Origin: an uncultured Sphingomonadales bacterium
GTDB taxonomy: Bacteria; Pseudomonadota; Alphaproteobacteria; Sphingomonadales; Sphingomonadaceae
DNA length: 10,167 bases
NCBI GenBank assembly: GCA_903828025.1
Contig: CAIKKO010000355.1
Span: 1-10,167, forward strand
Direction of reading: 5' to 3'
Below are positions 1 to 6,131 of this stretch, in pieces. Both the position numbers and the translations under genes were made by a program. The notes below the pieces were generated by a model. The model was not told the origin of the DNA and did not search any database. It saw only the letters and a program-made list of their open reading frames with translations. Numbering within the stretch: position 1 is the stretch's first letter; every line of letters begins with the position of its first letter.

Positions 1-526
1 CGCCGCTCGCGGTCAGCGTGATGGCGTGGACATGCGCCGGATCGTTGCCCGCAAGGCACTGGAAGATCGCGTTGTGCTCGCTGTCAACCGGCAGCAGGGT
101 CGCCCCGGTGCGCGCGACGGCGGCGGTCATCACCTCGCCCGCCGAAACCAGCGCTTCCTTGTTGGCGAGCGCGACGACTTTGCCGCATTCGATCGCCGCC
201 ATCGTCGGCGCAAGACCCGCGCAGCCGACAATTGCGGCCATGGTGATGTCCGCCCCGCGCGCCGCCGCCTCGATCACTGCCGCCGCGCCGCCTGCGGCTG
301 CAATCCCGCTGCCGGAAAGCGCGGCGCGCAGTTCGGGCAATCTGGCTTCATCGGCAACCACGGCCACGTCCGCGCCGAATTCCTTGGCGAGCGCAGCCAG
401 CTCCGCCGCGCTGCTGTTGGCTGTAAGCGCCACAACGCGGAACGCATCGCGGTTGCGCCGCACCAGATCGAGCGTGGACGCGCCGACCGAGCCGGTTGCG
501 CCGAGTATCGTGATCGTGCGGCTCAT
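1..526 (-). CDS. dxr: 1-deoxy-D-xylulose 5-phosphate reductoisomerase, N-terminal part (truncated by window edge)
   Basis: Cytosolic enzyme of the non-mevalonate (MEP) isoprenoid pathway; it rearranges and reduces DXP to 2-C-methyl-erythritol 4-phosphate using NADPH and a divalent metal. The first 175 residues are present; the family is usually about 390-400 residues long, so over half lies beyond position 1. Seen: the nucleotide-binding loop GATGSVG at residues 9-15, the family motif ALANKEALV at 119-127, and PVDSEHNAIFQ at 147-157, where Asp148 and Glu150 correspond to the metal-binding acidic pair. The fragment ends in TASG, the start of the substrate-loop region. The ATG at 526-524 overlaps the cdsA stop by four bases (ATGA), indicating translational coupling. 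It is the last visible gene of the pyrH operon. Identification is secure. Confidence 0.96.
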   Translation of the reverse strand, partial: MSRTITILGATGSVGASTLDLVRRNRDAFRVVALTANSSAAELAALAKEFGADVAVVADEARLPELRAALSGSGIAAAGGAAAVIEAAARGADITMAAIVGCAGLAPTMAAIECGKVVALANKEALVSAGEVMTAAVARTGATLLPVDSEHNAIFQCLAGNDPAHVHAITLTASG

Positions 527-1290
527 ACGCCCCCTGTTCCGCCGCCGGCCGCCCAGGCCGTGCCCGCGATGATCGCCACGGGCAGCAGCCCATCGACCCG
601 GTCAAACAAACCGCCATGCCCCGGAATGAGGCGGCCGCTGTCTTTCACGCCCGCGCGGCGCTTGAGCCAGCTTTCATAGAAATCACCCGCCTGCGCCGCC
701 ACCGCCAGCCCCGCGCCAATCAACGCGGCAGTGCCGACGTTGGTGGTGCGCAGCGCTTCGGCCAAGCTCGGGCCATTGGGCGACATGCCGGAAATAAGAT
801 AACCGCCGGTGAGCGCGACCAGGCTTGTCCAGAGCGCCGCAGCCATCATGCCGCCGCCAAGGCCGGACCAGGTCTTCGAAGGGCTGATACGCGGCGCGAT
901 CTTGGGCCCGCCCAGCGCGCGGCCAGTGAAATAGGCCCCGACATCGGTGCAGATCACCACACCCAGCACCGCGACGAGCATGGCCACCGGCATCACGATA
1001 AGCGCCAGCGCCGCCCAGCCGATGTAGAACGCGCCCGTTACCATCGCGGTCACCACCCGCGCCGGATCGGGCGCGATCTTCACCGCCAGACTGGCGTATT
1101 CGGCAAAAACCCCCAGCCCGATCAGCGCGATAAAGCCCTTGAGCACCAAGCCGCCCTGCCACACCGCAAACCCCGCCAGCGCGAGCATGACCACGGCAGA
1201 GGCGATGCGGACGGGCAAGTCGCTACGCGCCGGAGCGGCCACGACGGGCTCGCCCGGCGCTGCGCCCATGGCGGGGTCAGCGTCCCCCAT
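523..1290 (-). CDS. cdsA: Phosphatidate cytidylyltransferase (CDP-diacylglycerol synthase)
   Basis: Integral inner-membrane enzyme that converts phosphatidate and CTP to CDP-diacylglycerol, the precursor of all phospholipids here, including the PssA/Psd product encoded further right in the window. With the ATG at 1290 it has 255 residues. Several hydrophobic helices run through residues 30-115, 145-165 and 185-200. Family motifs seen are DVGAYFTGRALGG (116-128), SPSKTWSG (136-143) and the C-terminal signature KDSGRLIPGHGGLFDRVD (216-233), which carries the conserved acidic residues. The start is not certain: the frame is open upstream to 1365, but that stretch is inside uppS and reads like a shadow. 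ATG 1290 gives a 14-base overlap with uppS; ATG 1269 (248 residues) is an alternative. Neither has a strong Shine-Dalgarno sequence, so coupling to uppS translation is likely. The stop overlaps the dxr start. Confidence 0.94.
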   Translation of the reverse strand: MGDADPAMGAAPGEPVVAAPARSDLPVRIASAVVMLALAGFAVWQGGLVLKGFIALIGLGVFAEYASLAVKIAPDPARVVTAMVTGAFYIGWAALALIVMPVAMLVAVLGVVICTDVGAYFTGRALGGPKIAPRISPSKTWSGLGGGMMAAALWTSLVALTGGYLISGMSPNGPSLAEALRTTNVGTAALIGAGLAVAAQAGDFYESWLKRRAGVKDSGRLIPGHGGLFDRVDGLLPVAIIAGTAWAAGGGTGGV

Positions 1291-2008
1291 AGCGGCGCTC
1301 GCGGGTGGCGAAATGGTCGAGTGCCTCGCGCAGGTGCCCCGGGGTGAAATCGGGCCACAGCACATCGGTGAACCACATTTCAGCGTAAGCGGCCTGCCAC
1401 AGCAGGAAGTTCGACAGGCGGACTTCGCCCGAAGTGCGGATCAGCAGATCGAGCGGCGGCAGGTCGGCGGTATCAAGCTCGGCCTCGATCGCCGCGACCG
1501 TGACCGCACCCTTGGCAGCAGCAGCGGCGGCGGCGCGCGCGATTTCCTGCTGCGAGCCATAGTTGAGCGCCACTGCCAGCGTGGTGCGGCTGTTGTGCGC
1601 GGTGCGTGCCAGCGCATCCTCGATCAGTTTGACGATATCGGGCGGCAAGACCTTGTAATCGCCAATGATCTTGAGCCGCACATCGTTGGCGGCAAATTCC
1701 TCGATATCGCTGCGGATAAACGCGCGCAGCAGGCCCATGAGGTCGGAAATCTCGTCCTCGGGCCGCTTCCAGTTCTCTGACGAGAACGCATACAACGTCA
1801 GCGCTTCCAGCCCCATGTGGCGCGCCGCGCGCACCACTTCGCGCACCGCATCGACCCCGCGCTTATGCCCCACGGCACGCGGCAGCAGGCGCTTTTTCGC
1901 CCAGCGCCCATTGCCGTCCATGATGATCGCGACATGGCGCGCAGGTCCGCTGGAACCGCCGGCAAGCTGGGCATCGACCCGCTCATCCTGAGCCTGCCGA
2001 AGAGTCAC
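1277..2008 (-). CDS. uppS: Undecaprenyl diphosphate synthase (cis-prenyltransferase)
   Basis: Cytosolic cis-prenyltransferase that extends farnesyl diphosphate with isopentenyl diphosphate to the C55 carrier lipid for peptidoglycan and surface polysaccharide. The protein has 243 residues, a normal length. Seen: HVAIIMDGNGRWA at 25-37 with the catalytic Asp31, TLYAFSSENW at 71-80, RTSGE at 191-195 and SNFLLWQAAYAEMWF at 199-213. An uninterrupted Ala run (159-165) is unusual but lies in a variable surface region. The only possible start before the catalytic motif is GTG at 2008-2006, overlapping the frr stop as GTGA. The codons right after it (residues 3-11, LRQAQDERV) are a translated dispersed-repeat motif, so the N-terminal tail appears to derive from a repeat inserted at the frr-uppS junction. 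Function is secure; the tail is likely disordered. Confidence 0.96.
   Translation of the reverse strand: MTLRQAQDERVDAQLAGGSSGPARHVAIIMDGNGRWAKKRLLPRAVGHKRGVDAVREVVRAARHMGLEALTLYAFSSENWKRPEDEISDLMGLLRAFIRSDIEEFAANDVRLKIIGDYKVLPPDIVKLIEDALARTAHNSRTTLAVALNYGSQQEIARAAAAAAAKGAVTVAAIEAELDTADLPPLDLLIRTSGEVRLSNFLLWQAAYAEMWFTDVLWPDFTPGHLREALDHFATRERRYGGR
1980..2003 (-). repeat. REP-like sphingomonad dispersed repeat fused into the uppS start
   Basis: On the plus strand the core reads GCTCATCCTGAGCCTGCCG followed by AAG. It contains a perfect small hairpin: GCTCA (1981-1985) and TGAGC (1989-1993) around a 3-base loop. I recall close variants of this motif (GCTCATCCTGAGC followed by a TTGTCGAAG-like end) as very frequent intergenic repeats in sphingomonad genomes, often mistranslated as LRQAQDER-type peptides. 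Only one copy is visible in this window, so the repeat status rests on recall and not on copies seen here. Confidence 0.62.
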
Positions 2009-2562
2009 TTGCCGAGGATTTCCTTTTCCTTCTGCGCGGTCACGTCATCCGCCGCCTTGATCTGTTCGTCGGTCAGCTTCTGCAGCTCGGTCTCAAGGCG
2101 CTTGCGCTCGTCTTCCGAGATTTCCTTCTTGTTCTCGTCGGCTTTGAGCGAATCCATGCCGTCGCGGCGGACGTTGCGGATCGCGATCTTGGCTTTTTCC
2201 GAATACTGCGAGGCGAGCTTGGCCAGTTCCTTGCGGCGATCCTCGGTCAGATCGGGGATCGGCAGCCGCAACGTGTTGCCATCGTTGATCGGGTTGAGCC
2301 CGAGCCCGGCCGAACGGATCGCCTTTTCGACGGGGCCGATGTTCGACTTGTCCCACACTTGCACCGTGAGCATGCGCGGCTCGGGCGCGGAGATCGTCGC
2401 GACCTGGTTCAGCGGGGTATTGGACCCATAGACGGTGACCATCACCGGCTCGAGCAGCGCGGTGTTGGCGCGGCCCGTGCGCAGGCCCGAGAGATCATGC
2501 TTGAGCGCCTCCACAGCGCCCTTCATGCGGCGTTCGAGATCGGCCTTGTCGAATTTGGCCAT
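2005..2562 (-). CDS. frr: Ribosome recycling factor
   Basis: Cytosolic factor that, with EF-G, splits the post-termination ribosome so it can be reused. It has 185 residues, exactly the family length. Seen: LSGLRTGRA near residues 24-32, PLNQVATISAPEPRMLTVQVWDKS in the domain-hinge region, NDGNTLRLPIPDLTEDRRKEL in the middle, and a highly charged helical C-terminus, matching the three-helix-bundle plus beta-domain fold. The ATG at 2562 is preceded by AGAAGGAAG, which lies inside the last codons of pyrH, three bases before the frr start. Its stop overlaps the GTG of uppS. The pyrH-frr pairing is near-universal in bacteria. Confidence 0.98.
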   Translation of the reverse strand: MAKFDKADLERRMKGAVEALKHDLSGLRTGRANTALLEPVMVTVYGSNTPLNQVATISAPEPRMLTVQVWDKSNIGPVEKAIRSAGLGLNPINDGNTLRLPIPDLTEDRRKELAKLASQYSEKAKIAIRNVRRDGMDSLKADENKKEISEDERKRLETELQKLTDEQIKAADDVTAQKEKEILGK

Positions 2563-2565
2563 GGC

Positions 2566-3303
2566 TTACGCTTCCTTCTGTACGCCAGATTTCTGGACAA
2601 TGGTCTGGGTGCCCTCACCCGCCAGCACGCAGGCCAGATTGCCCTGCTCGCGGATCGAAAACACGACAATGGGGATCGCATTGTCGCGGCACAGCGCCAC
2701 GGCGGATGCATCCATCACCTTGAGATTGTCGGCCAGCACGGTGTCGTAGTCCACCGTAACATAGCGCTTGGCGTCGGGGTTCTTCTTGGGGTCGTCGTCA
2801 TAGACCCCGTCGACGCTGGTGCCCTTGAACAGCGCATCGCACTTCATCTCGGCCGCGCGCAGCGCCGCGCCGGAATCGGTGGTGAAATAGGGGCTGCCGA
2901 CACCGGCAGCGAAAATCACCACGCGGCCCTTCTGCAGATGGCGCTCGGCGCGGCGGCGGATCACCGGCTCGCAGACCTCGTCCATCTGGATCGCGGACTG
3001 CACGCGGGTTTCCACGCCGCTCTTTTCCAGCGCGCTCTGCATCGCCAGCGCGTTCATGATCGTGGCGAGCATGCCCATGTAATCAGCCTGCGCCCGGTCC
3101 ATGCCCTTGGCCGCGCCCGCCATGCCGCGAAAGATATTGCCCCCGCCGATCACGAGGCACAGCTCGAGCCCGGTGCCTTTGGCGGCCTTCAATTCCTCGG
3201 CCATCTGCGCGACGAAATCGGTATCAATACCGAACGGCTGACTGCCCATCAGAACTTCGCCCGAAAGCTTGAGCAGGATGCGCTTGATCGGAGGGAGGCT
3301 CAT
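2566..3303 (-). CDS. pyrH: UMP kinase
   Basis: Cytosolic amino-acid-kinase-fold enzyme that phosphorylates UMP to UDP with ATP; in bacteria it is typically hexameric and regulated by GTP and UTP. It has 245 residues, normal for the family. Seen: KRILLKLSGE (7-16), the glycine-rich IGGGNIFRG (52-60), MGMLATIMNALAMQ (76-89), the nucleotide-site stretch FTTDSGAALRA (140-150) and KVDG-type residues as GTSVDGVYDDDPKK (161-174). The ATG at 3303 aligns with the usual family start just before KRILLKLSGE. No strong Shine-Dalgarno sequence is visible. It is the first gene of the downstream operon and lies about 30 bases after a predicted transcription start. Confidence 0.98.
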   Translation of the reverse strand: MSLPPIKRILLKLSGEVLMGSQPFGIDTDFVAQMAEELKAAKGTGLELCLVIGGGNIFRGMAGAAKGMDRAQADYMGMLATIMNALAMQSALEKSGVETRVQSAIQMDEVCEPVIRRRAERHLQKGRVVIFAAGVGSPYFTTDSGAALRAAEMKCDALFKGTSVDGVYDDDPKKNPDAKRYVTVDYDTVLADNLKVMDASAVALCRDNAIPIVVFSIREQGNLACVLAGEGTQTIVQKSGVQKEA

Positions 3304-3338
3304 CGGTCGCTGGAACTCGTCTTTGGGGAAGCGCCGCT

Positions 3339-3366
3339 CTTATACGCGAGGGGCGGCGCGTGCCAA
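3339..3366 (-). promoter_or_regulatory. Sigma70-type promoter for the pyrH-frr-uppS-cdsA-dxr operon
   Basis: On the minus strand the -35 box TTGGCA (3366-3361) and the -10 box TATAAG (3344-3339) are separated by exactly 16 bases; each box differs from consensus at one position. Predicted transcription starts near 3332, giving a leader of about 30 bases before pyrH. It lies just beyond the tsf terminator, so the five-gene unit need not depend on read-through. Confidence 0.68.
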
Positions 3367-3415
3367 GGGCGCGATCAGGGTTTGTGCGGGGTTGGTGTGC
3401 CCGAACCACCGCGAC

Positions 3416-3457
3416 AAAAAAGAGCAAAGGCGCCCCCGCACCAAACGGGGACGCCTT
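3416..3457 (-). terminator. Rho-independent terminator of the rpsB-tsf unit
   Basis: On the minus strand a 12-base-pair stem (AAGGCGTCCCCG pairing with CGGGGGCGCCTT, one T-G wobble; 3427-3457) surrounds a 7-base loop and is followed by a run of six T residues (3421-3416). It sits 13 bases after the tsf stop codon. Confidence 0.9.
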
Positions 3458-3470
3458 GACTGCAAATGAC

Positions 3471-4415
3471 TTACTTGATGCCGGCTGCCGCTGCCACTTC
3501 GGCAGCAAAGTCGGACACTTCCTTCTCGATGCCTTCGCCGAGCTGGAAACGGACATAGTCGGTGAGCGCGATCTTGGTGCCCGCAGCCTTGCCAGCCGCT
3601 TCGACGACTTGCGCGATGGGGGTCTTGTTATCCATCACGAAGACCTGGCTGAGCAGCGCGTTGTCCTTGGCGAACTTCGCCGCAGCGCCGTCGGCGCGCT
3701 TGGCGAGGATGTCCTCGGGGATCTGCTTGCCGCTCTTGGCCGCTTCCTCGACCGCCTTTTCGAGCGCGATCTTGCGTTCACGCTCCAGCACCGCCGGATC
3801 GAGATCATCGGCCGAAAGCGCCTGGGGGAACGCAGCCGCGATGTGCATCGCGATCTGCTTGCCGAGCGGTTCGAGCACATCGGCCCCCGCTTCGGATTCG
3901 AGCGCGACGAGCACGCCGATCTTGCCGAGGCTGGGCGCGGCGGCGTTGTGGACATACGACACCACGAGGCCGCTGCTGACCGCCACATGCTTCAGGCGGC
4001 GCAGCTGCTGGTTCTCGCCGATCGTGGCGACGTTGTTGGTCAGCGTTTCCGCCACCGTGCCACCGCCGGGATAGGCCGCATCCTTGAGCGCTTCGACATC
4101 GGCAGCGCCGGTTGCCAGCGCGGTTTCGGTCGTCTTGCGCACGAAATCCTGGAACTGGTCGTTCTTGGCGACGAAATCCGTCTCGGAGTTGACCTCGACC
4201 GCCACGCCCTTGGTGCCCGAAACGGCCACGCCGACAAGGCCCTCAGCCGCGGTACGGCTGGACTTCTTGGCAGCCGCCGCAAGGCCCTTGGCGCGCAGCA
4301 CGTCGACGGCGGCTTCGATATCGCCGTTCGTCTCGTCGAGCACCTTCTTGCAATCCATCATGCCGGCGCCAGTGCGCTCGCGCAGGTTCTTCACGTCAGC
4401 GGCGGTAAAAGCCAT
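3471..4415 (-). CDS. tsf: Translation elongation factor Ts
   Basis: Cytosolic guanine-nucleotide exchange factor that releases GDP from EF-Tu. The protein has 314 residues. Seen: the N-terminal UBA-like region VKNLRERTGAGMMDCKKVL (8-26), which docks on EF-Tu, and the core motif EVNSETDFVAKN (74-85), whose TDFVAKN contacts the EF-Tu G domain. Two core subdomains follow, with the C-terminal FQLGEGIEKEVSDFAAEV region. The ATG at 4415 follows a good GAAGGAAG Shine-Dalgarno sequence. It lies 152 bases downstream of rpsB in the same direction, the standard bacterial pairing, and a strong terminator follows it. Confidence 0.98.
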   Translation of the reverse strand: MAFTAADVKNLRERTGAGMMDCKKVLDETNGDIEAAVDVLRAKGLAAAAKKSSRTAAEGLVGVAVSGTKGVAVEVNSETDFVAKNDQFQDFVRKTTETALATGAADVEALKDAAYPGGGTVAETLTNNVATIGENQQLRRLKHVAVSSGLVVSYVHNAAAPSLGKIGVLVALESEAGADVLEPLGKQIAMHIAAAFPQALSADDLDPAVLERERKIALEKAVEEAAKSGKQIPEDILAKRADGAAAKFAKDNALLSQVFVMDNKTPIAQVVEAAGKAAGTKIALTDYVRFQLGEGIEKEVSDFAAEVAAAAGIK

Positions 4416-4519
4416 CGCGCTCTTCCTTCATTCTTGAACTGTGTGCGCCCGCTGCCGTGTGCAACCAAGGAGCACGTGGCGCGGGCCGTATTGGCATTTC
4501 AGGACAGTTCGGTGACGAA

Positions 4520-4546
4520 CCGCGCCAAGGACCAACCCCGGCGCGG
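4520..4546 (-). other. Hairpin in the rpsB-tsf spacer
   Basis: A perfect 7-base-pair stem, CCGCGCC with GGCGCGG, encloses a 13-base loop. An adjacent smaller hairpin (GTTCG/CGAAC with a four-base loop, 4507-4520) shares its edge, so the two are partly exclusive. There is no T run, so this is not a classical terminator; it could modulate the rpsB:tsf transcript ratio or be an RNA-processing site. Confidence 0.4.
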
Positions 4547-4567
4547 CGCATCAGCCTGCCTGCCGGC

Positions 4568-5341
<774 letters not shown>

Positions 5342-5367
5342 AATACGTTCCTTTCCGGTTGAGCCTC

Positions 5368-5427
5368 TGGAATGCAGGAACCGCTTGCGGAAAAACCCGA
5401 CTGCGGCACCGGTATGTGCGCATTCCA
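5368..5427 (-). ncRNA. Structured rpsB 5' leader, candidate S2 autoregulatory element
   Basis: On the minus strand, TGGAATGC (5427-5420) pairs perfectly over 8 bases with GCATTCCA (5375-5368). The closed interior holds a hairpin GCAC-(6)-GTGC (5419-5406) directly stacked on the outer stem and a second hairpin CCG-CAAG-CGG (5390-5381), so the fold resembles a three-way junction. It ends 26 bases before the rpsB start codon. A separate 6-base-pair hairpin (CGGGCA/TGCCCG, 5451-5465) lies upstream. S2 autoregulation through the rpsB leader is known in E. coli; equivalence here is inference. Confidence 0.5.
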
Positions 5428-5672
5428 TGTGGATTTGCCGCTTTGATGCCCGGGCACCATGCCCGAATCACCAACGGCTGCGGCGCGGTTAGCCGCACTT
5501 GGGCGCAGCGTCTACAGCGAAGTGGCCCAAACTAGGCGCAAAATTCGGCCGCACAGCGCCCGTGCATCCGCCGCTGCGCCCGTGTGTAAGTCCCCCGTGT
5601 GTAACCCTGAAGCCAAACATACCGAACCACCAGCGGCTCAAAAGAAATTTTGCGGTGCTCGCGGGAATCGGC

Positions 5673-5701
5673 TTGACACGTCGGAACAAAAAGAGAACAT
5701 T
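5673..5701 (+). promoter_or_regulatory. Promoter with overlapping alphaproteobacterial LexA (SOS) operator
   Basis: A perfect -35 hexamer TTGACA (5673-5678) is followed 17 bases later by a weak -10 (AACATT, 5696-5701). Between and overlapping them is GAAC (5684-5687), seven bases, then GAAC (5695-5698). This is the complement of GTTC-N7-GTTC, the direct-repeat LexA operator known for Alphaproteobacteria. Bound LexA would cover the spacer and -10 element, the expected geometry for repression. My rough estimate for a chance match anywhere in this window, on either strand, is a few tenths; being inside a promoter in one of only two long intergenic regions makes chance less likely. Confidence 0.62.
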
Positions 5702-5749
5702 GGATCCATCAGCGGGAACGGACTTGGATCTTCCGATTCTGTCCCCAAG

Positions 5750-5758
5750 TTATCCACA
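5750..5758 (+). promoter_or_regulatory. Single perfect DnaA-box sequence
   Basis: TTATCCACA, an exact match to the DnaA-box consensus TTATNCACA, lies between the LexA-type promoter and the start of the downstream small gene. No other exact box or A/T-rich unwinding region was seen in the window, so an origin is not supported; a DnaA-linked control site or chance are both possible. Confidence 0.4.
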
Positions 5759-5831
5759 GGCTGTCCCCTGTTTGTCAAGCGGCGATACCGCCGGAGACGC
5801 AGCGAACACCAGGTTGAAAGGTGGCGTACCC

Positions 5832-6131
5832 ATGTCCCTGCTCCCCCTCCTCGCTTCGCTTGTCATGGCCGGTGCAGGCTGCGCGGCCGTTGCGGCCATC
5901 GCCGTCACGATCCGCGCGCAGCTCCCCTCCGTGCGCAAGGTTCTGGCGGATTCGCGCGCGGTCGCGATGGACCGCGCGTTCCTGATCCAGATCACGGCGG
6001 TCGGCGCGCCTGCCGCGCAGCGCAGCGCCGCCGCACCGCGCCGCTTGCCTGCACGCGGCTTCAGGGCTGCGGCGATTGCGGCGGTGAAGCCGGTGGGCGC
6101 ACTAGCAACGCCGCGGCGCGCAGCAGCCTGA
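5832..6131 (+). CDS. Small single-pass membrane protein, putative SOS-regulated
   Basis: I do not recognise this 99-residue protein. Residues 3-27 form one hydrophobic, Ala/Leu/Val-rich membrane segment with no charge. Arg28 and further basic residues (Arg35, Lys36, Arg42) follow, so the positive-inside rule predicts N-out, C-in. Residues 28-58 look like a charged amphipathic helix (QLPSVRKVLADSRAVAMDRA), and the rest is an Ala/Arg/Pro-rich basic tail. Third codon positions are strongly G/C-rich, like the neighbouring genes, supporting real coding. ATG 5832 was chosen for its AAAGGTGG ribosome site about 10 bases upstream; the frame is open much further upstream but without good starts. The LexA-type promoter lies about 130 bases upstream. 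Known SOS-induced one-pass membrane division inhibitors (SidA of Caulobacter, YneA of Bacillus) make a similar role a reasonable hypothesis, not a homology claim. The 3' end overlaps convergent pssA by 71 bases. Confidence 0.7.
   Translation: MSLLPLLASLVMAGAGCAAVAAIAVTIRAQLPSVRKVLADSRAVAMDRAFLIQITAVGAPAAQRSAAAPRRLPARGFRAAAIAAVKPVGALATPRRAAA

Larger units (their letters stand above)
5342..5831. other. Divergent intergenic region between rpsB and the SOS-linked small gene
   Basis: 490 bases without a convincing gene. The rpsB side holds the structured leader. I found no rpsB promoter good enough to call; weak -10-like hexamers lie around 5500-5550. In the middle an 11-base direct repeat, CCCGTGTGTAA, occurs at 5579-5589 and 5594-5604. 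The right side carries the LexA-type promoter (5673-5701) and one perfect DnaA-box sequence (5750-5758). Base composition is visibly more A/T-rich around 5605-5700 than in the genes. Confidence 0.7.

Noticed and set aside
1291..1365. Longer CdsA starting at ATG 1365
   Set aside because: It would overlap uppS by 89 bases and adds a Cys/Pro/Arg-rich stretch that looks like out-of-frame uppS coding.
1772..1787. GTTCTC-TGAC-GAGAAC inverted repeat, SOS-box-like at first sight
   Set aside because: It is inside the conserved FSSENW codons of uppS and is an inverted repeat, not the GTTC direct repeat used by alphaproteobacterial LexA.
5342..5428. Upstream ATG 5428 extending S2 by 29 residues
   Set aside because: The extra residues do not resemble S2, and ATG 5341 has a clear ribosome site and the family-typical N-terminus.
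5605..5831. Possible replication origin because of a perfect DnaA box near A/T-rich sequence
   Set aside because: Only one exact box is present, there is no repeated cluster or clear unwinding element, and the neighbours are not origin-type genes.
5842..5885. Lipoprotein signal ending at Cys17 of the small membrane protein
   Set aside because: The residues before Cys17 (GAG) lack the Leu expected in a lipobox, there are no basic residues before the helix, and the hydrophobic stretch continues well past the Cys.
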